A DNA stretch of 64,000 nt, taken from assembly GCA_029242765.1 (NCBI GenBank), contig JAQWTJ010000019.1, positions 1 through 64,000 of the forward strand, written 5' to 3'. Position numbers and translations under genes: made by a program. Of this stretch, positions 59,064-64,000 are shown one piece after another. Source of the DNA: Flavobacteriales bacterium. Lineage in GTDB: Bacteria > Bacteroidota > Bacteroidia > Flavobacteriales_D > Sanyastnellaceae. The first letter of the stretch is position 1, and every line of letters starts with the position of its first letter. The notes beneath the pieces are model-generated. The model was not told where the DNA came from and did no database searches. It saw nothing but the letters and a program-made list of their open reading frames with translations.

Positions 59064-62011
59064 GATTTTTCAAACTTCTACTGCTGATGGGAGCAACCAT
59101 GGTTGGCTCAGCGATGGTCAACTCAGCATCAGTTTCCGCCCAGAACTTAGCGCCCACCCTAGCATCGGAGAGACAGGCCAATGCCGCGCTTCACGAGCGG
59201 CTTGAGGCGACAAGTTGGACGGGCGGACTGCCACTGCGGTGTGTGGGTCCCACCGTAATGAGCGGCCGGGTGGTGGATTTGGCGGTCAACCCCAAGGACC
59301 CCAGCGAGTTTCTCGTGGCGTACGCCTCGGGCGGGCTGTGGCACACGACAGATCACGGCACAAGCTTCACTCCGCTGTTCGACTATGAATTGGTTATGAC
59401 CCTTGGAGCGGTCGCCGTAGATTGGGAAGCCCGCACCATCTGGGTCGGCACGGGCGAAGTGAATTCCTCACGGAGCAGTTATGCCGGATTGGGCGTGTAC
59501 GCGAGTTCAGATTGGGGGGCCTCGTGGCAACATCGAGGGCTGGCCGATAGCCACCACATTGGTCGCGTGGTGTTGCACCCTGACGATCCACAAACCTTGT
59601 ATGTGGCGGCTTTGGGGCCGTTGTACGTTGAGGGATACTGACAGCGCGGTGTATATAAAAGCGAAGACGCCGGCACCTCGTGGCGGCAACTCATTGGGCC
59701 ACTCGACAACACGCACGGGGCGGGAGCTGTCGATCTGGTGATGGACACTGCAAGGCCGCAGCACTTGTTTGCATCGATGTGGGACCGTTCGCGCAGGGCG
59801 TGGGATTTTCGTGAGGATGGCCCCGGAAGCGGTGTATTTGAAAGCTGGGATGGCGGCGAGAACTGGTCCACCTTGTGCGGCGAGGGCAGCGGATTTCCCG
59901 AAGCTCAAGGGCGGGGCAGAATTGGCTTGACCTACAACGCCCAAGCGGATCGCTTGTACGTATTACTGGACAATCAGAACCACCGGCCGGCTGAAAATTT
60001 GAGCGATACTGAGGGTGATGTCAAAGGCGAGAATGATGAGCCCGAAGCCTTGGAAGCAGACGATTTTGAACACATGAGCGCACGGGCTTTCGCTCGGATC
60101 GACAGCGCCTTGCTCGATCAATTTCTTATCGATAATGATTTTCCGGAGGAGGCGACCGTCGAGCAAGTGAAGGTTCAAGTAAAGGCCGGCGAATTGAAGC
60201 CTGCAGATTTTCACGCCTATTTGGCCGATGCCAACGCCGAGATGTTTGACACACCCATAGTCGGGTCCGAAGTTTATGTGTTCGAGCGCTCCGAAGGCGT
60301 TGACGAGAGCGGCGTTTGGCAGCGGACCCACACCGATTATCTGGAAGGCGTCTGCTACACGTATTGCTATTACTTCGGCGTGATTGAAGTGGACCCGAGC
60401 AATGCCGACCGCCTCATCATTGCCGGCGTACCTATGCTTGAAAGCCTCGATGCTGGCCAAACATGGTCGTCCATAGCTCAGCCCAATGTCCACGTCGACC
60501 ACCACGCAATTTGGATCAATCCAGCTCGGCCCGAGCACGTAATCGGGGGAAACGATGGCGGCGTAAACGTCACGTGGAACGGCGGCGAGGATTGGACGCA
60601 GTGCAATTCCCCGGCGGTGGGTCAATTCTATGCGGTGGCCGTCGATCAAGCGGATCCCTACCGGATCTACGGCGGACTGCAAGACAACGGAACTTGGGTC
60701 GGATCTTCAAGGTATACGGCGTCTCGACATTGGCTGAAATCTGGTAGCTACCCCTATGAAATGCTCGGCGGTGGGGACGGTATGCGCGTGCAAATCGACA
60801 CGCGGACAAACGAAACGGTATACACCGGCTCGCAGTTTGGCTGGTACAGCCGGCAGGACCGGCAGGCCCACGACTGGGAGAGTGTGCACCCCCGGCATGT
60901 GCTAGGCGAACGGCCCTTGCGCTGGAATTGGCAAACCCCCATATTGCTCTCGAAGCACAACCAAGACGTGCTCTACATGGGCTCGAATCGATTCCACCGC
61001 TCGCTGAACAAGGGAGAAGAAATGGAAGTGCTCTCCGGGGACTTGACCCACGGCGAAGTGGCAGGAAATGTGCCCTATGGAACGCTCACTGATATCGACG
61101 AAAGCCCTTTGCGATTCGGTCAACTTGCCGTGGGCTCAGACGATGGGCGCGTACACGTGAGCATGGACGGCGGCTACAACTGGGCGGAGTGGAACCTCCC
61201 GGAAAAACTTGATAAAGACCCTATTAAGAAGCTGTGGATCAGTGAGGTAATGTGGTCCAAGCACGACCGTGAGTTGCTCTACATTTCACTCAACGGCTAC
61301 CGGCACGATCACTTCGATAGCTATGTTCTTTCAAGTCGCGACGGCAATCAGTGGACGCGTCTTGGTGAAGGACAATTGCCTTGCGAGCCTGTCAATTGCT
61401 TGGCGCAGAGCGAAGACGATGACGGACTGTTCTTTGTGGGGACCGACGGCGGGCTGTACGCTTCGCTGGACGGCGGGACCAGCTTCGCCTTGGCGCAGCC
61501 CGATCTGCCGAAGGTTCCAGTCCACGATTTGGTCATTCAAGAACGCGAGAACGAATTGGTCATAGCCACTCACGGCCGCAGCATTTGGGTGCTCGAGTTG
61601 GGCGTTCTGATCGACGGTTTGAAGGAGGTCGGAGAATCCCGGTCGAACTTGTCACGGTCGAAATTGTCTTTGGGAGAAGAAGGCGTGTTGTCGGAATTGA
61701 AGTGGCGCGAGCGCTGGGGATCGCCAAGGTTTGGGTGGAGCGAAGCTGCCAACCCCTCCGTTCACGCACCGTGCTTTATCCCGGTGGCTGGGACTTACGA
61801 TGTGATCGTGACCCACGATAGCCTGGGAATCTTGAGCCATAGAGAAGTGGAGATGCGTCAAGGCTGGCAGGAACTTGAGGTAAAGGCCGCGCTGAGCGAC
61901 GGATCGCGTGAGTTCTTGCAGCCGGGCGAGTACACCGTGCGAATCGTGGGTCGCTTGGACGCAAAGCGTGCCGGCGAGGTCACGGCGCGATGGAGCGTGG
62001 TAGAGGATTGA
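59060..62011 (+). pseudogene. VPS10/sortilin-like BNR-repeat (glycosyl-hydrolase-like) protein interrupted by one in-frame TGA at 59639-59641
   Basis: ORFs 59060-59641 and 59738-62011 are in the same frame. Sequence after the stop continues the repeat (YVEGY*QRGVYKSEDAGTSWRQLIGPLDNTHGAGAVDLVMD). BNR-type repeats (GGLWHTTDHGTSFTPL, GVYASSDWGASWQH). Confidence 0.8.
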
Positions 62012-62014
62012 ATA

Positions 62015-63649
62015 TCACGCCTTGAAGTAGCGCAAGCTGACGGTGGCCGGCAGTTTCTTAGGGAAAGTGCGCGAGCATTCTTCCACCATGTGCAGGCCCG
62101 CCTCGGCCGCCATAGCATCATAGGTGGGCACACAGACGATGTATTGATCAGAAAAACCGTGGGTGGCATCGTAGGCGGTGGCCGGCATAGCGCCTTGGCG
62201 CTCGGCAGCTTGGTTCGGGTTCACAGTGTGCAGCTCAATGACCAGCAGTCCGAAACGCTCGACGTAGGGGCGCCATTTGGCGAAATGCTCGACCAGGCTC
62301 TGTTCAACGTCCAGCAAAAGGAGGCGCTCACCGCGAAAAGCGAAAGCGCCTTGGGTCATGGGCGTTCCGGAGCGCTGTGCGACCGGCCGGTTAAAAACAC
62401 GGTTGTGATCAAGAAAGGAGCGGACGCTTAGCAGGCTGGAAAGCTCGATTCCGAACTGCTGACGCATATCGGCATCGAGGCGGTCGGGGTCTCCGATGTC
62501 ACCCCAGATGAAATGCCCGTCAACGCCTGCATTTTCAAAATGGTCGGCTGTAGCGATAATGGCCGCTCGATTGAAGTCTGCACCAACCAACGTGAGAGGG
62601 TGCGTATCGAGGTGGCGACCGCGCAAAGTTTCTCGCTTGATGAACGTATAGAGGTGAAGCAACAGCGCACCGTTGCCACAACCCATATCGCACAGGCCAC
62701 CGGGCTGCTCGTCGAGCGGTGCGTCGAAGATGCTACGGACAACGTCATCGAGGTGGGAAAAATAGGCAGCGTGGGCGCCGCCCGAGCCCCAGACGTTCAA
62801 AGCGCGATCAACGTGAATCTCGGGGGAGCCGGGCGGAACGCGCCAGAGCTTTCCGCCGTCCGCCCAAATGAGCTCTTCCGCCCAAAGGAAGGTCTGCAGG
62901 TACGACGTGGTGACACCGAAGGCCGCCGAACGCTCAAGGAAGAATGAGCCTTCCGCTGTGCCTTCCCAATCAAGGGCGGACAGCACACTTTGAAAGGCCT
63001 CGGCACGCGAGGGGTGCATTTTTTGAAGCTGCATCTCGAGGGCGGTCCAACTCGTGATGGGGGCAGTCCCAGCAAGCGTTCCCAAGGTGACAAGCCATGG
63101 CCCAATCAGCGCCCCTTCTAAATGGTAAGCCAAGCGCAGCTCTCCGCAGTCAAGCATCCGGGAGCGGGCGGCCAGCACAGCATTCATAGCGACCAAAGCC
63201 TCAGTGCTCAGGGCCGTCTCGGGCTGGCGCCACATGCCATTGGCCTGCTCAAGCCAATACCGGCCGATGCTGTATTGCGCGCTCAACGCGAGCCACTCCG
63301 AACTGGGCATGCCGCGCAAGGCGTCGGGAGCGGGGTCATAGCGCACCGAGCTAGTCGCTTTGTCGCAGCTCATAGCGAGCACGCCTTGAGAAGCAAGAAG
63401 GCGCAGACCCGTGTTCAAGTAACCGGGGTTCGCGTCGTATTTCAACGCAGCATCGTCCACATCAAAACCGGAATGCAGCACTTCGGCCAGCACATCATGC
63501 CGGTCCAATGCGGGAATGACGCCACAAAGCGCAACGCCATCCAGTTGTTGAAATAGCCTTTGGCGCAGGGTCTTGAGCCGGGCGCGATCGTCGATGCGTT
63601 CCCAGTCAGAATCGTGTGCTAGTCTCATAAGCCTCCGCAAGAAAACCAT
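62015..63649 (-). CDS. class I SAM-dependent methyltransferase, possibly AprA-MT-like
   Basis: GGLCDMGCGNGALLLHLYTFI, LTLVGADFNRAAIIATADHF, HFIWGDIGDPDRL, SVRSFLDHNRVF, LVIELHTVNP. Large N-terminal extension. Confidence 0.65.
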   Translation of the reverse strand: MVFLRRLMRLAHDSDWERIDDRARLKTLRQRLFQQLDGVALCGVIPALDRHDVLAEVLHSGFDVDDAALKYDANPGYLNTGLRLLASQGVLAMSCDKATSSVRYDPAPDALRGMPSSEWLALSAQYSIGRYWLEQANGMWRQPETALSTEALVAMNAVLAARSRMLDCGELRLAYHLEGALIGPWLVTLGTLAGTAPITSWTALEMQLQKMHPSRAEAFQSVLSALDWEGTAEGSFFLERSAAFGVTTSYLQTFLWAEELIWADGGKLWRVPPGSPEIHVDRALNVWGSGGAHAAYFSHLDDVVRSIFDAPLDEQPGGLCDMGCGNGALLLHLYTFIKRETLRGRHLDTHPLTLVGADFNRAAIIATADHFENAGVDGHFIWGDIGDPDRLDADMRQQFGIELSSLLSVRSFLDHNRVFNRPVAQRSGTPMTQGAFAFRGERLLLLDVEQSLVEHFAKWRPYVERFGLLVIELHTVNPNQAAERQGAMPATAYDATHGFSDQYIVCVPTYDAMAAEAGLHMVEECSRTFPKKLPATVSLRYFKA

Positions 63650-63685
63650 ACAAATCCCATTTCTGAAATCGGACTATGGTAGCTT

Positions 63686-64000
63686 TCAACTACGCGATGT
63701 GCGGAATCCAGCGGGGATGGCGCAGACGGGAATGGGAGCCATTTTGTGGCCGTTGACTTCATTCAAGCGGCCAAAGATGGCCAACACCTCCAACTCGCGC
63801 TCCGTGTGCGCTGAAGTACAGGCCTTGTGCGTCGCAGAGGCAGAAAAGTGTTCCATCGCCCACTCAAGTTCATCATAGGTGGCGCCCAGCTGGTCTTCAT
63901 CAGAGCGGTCGTCGCCCCAAAGTCCGTCGGTGGGCACGGCGCCTAGAATTTCGCTGGAAACACCAAGTGCACGGCCCAAGGCGTACACCTCGCTCTTATA
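63686..64000 (-). CDS. nadE: NAD+ synthase, C-terminal part, 5' end beyond the window
   Basis: VYALGRALGVSSEILGAVPTDGLWGDDRSDEDQLGATYDELEWAME..HKMAPIPVCAIP. Frame open to base 64000. Confidence 0.9.
   Translation of the reverse strand, partial: YKSEVYALGRALGVSSEILGAVPTDGLWGDDRSDEDQLGATYDELEWAMEHFSASATHKACTSAHTERELEVLAIFGRLNEVNGHKMAPIPVCAIPAGFRTSRS

Noticed and set aside
59639-59641. Possible selenocysteine at the in-frame TGA
   Set aside because: No reason for Sec in a BNR-repeat protein, no selenoprotein genes in view, no SECIS recognised. Nonsense mutation, error or readthrough are more likely.
59963-60682. 239-aa minus-strand ORF
   Set aside because: Antisense to the BNR-repeat gene; no motifs.

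Overview
64 kb of a compact, moderately GC-rich Bacteroidota chromosome. The evidence is the gldKLMN/PorP type IX secretion (T9SS) cluster, T9SS C-terminal sorting-domain proteins, SusC/CirA-type TonB receptors, DUF4924/DUF4834-like proteins and TAnnTTTG promoter motifs. About 49 protein genes are supported, including partial genes at both ends (acyl-CoA dehydrogenase on the left, NAD+ synthase on the right). I see no rRNA, tRNA, CRISPR array, transposase or prophage. Most of the window is housekeeping: carB, purL, topA, groESL, secG, lptE, miaB, rsgA, cysQ, dtd. The best candidate for an undescribed system is a tightly coupled five-gene minus-strand operon (8587-13636). It encodes a ThiF/E1-like adenylyltransferase, a GNAT/acyl-amino-acid-synthase-like protein, a 7TMR-DISM-type membrane histidine kinase and two response regulators without a DNA-binding domain. 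Its layout suggests synthesis of a small molecule plus sensing of it, but that is inference. Other notable items are: a heme-type TonB receptor flanked by two divergent HmuY-like paralogs (one lipoprotein, one T9SS cargo); a TPP riboswitch upstream of a TonB receptor; a single in-frame TGA splitting a VPS10/BNR-repeat gene; a perfect UUCG hairpin with T-run between a promoter-like motif and an ABC-F gene; a standalone methyltransferase resembling the AprA polyketide MT; and a GGGP-synthase-like gene coupled to an alpha/beta hydrolase. All family names come from reading the translations and recalling family motifs. No database search was run.
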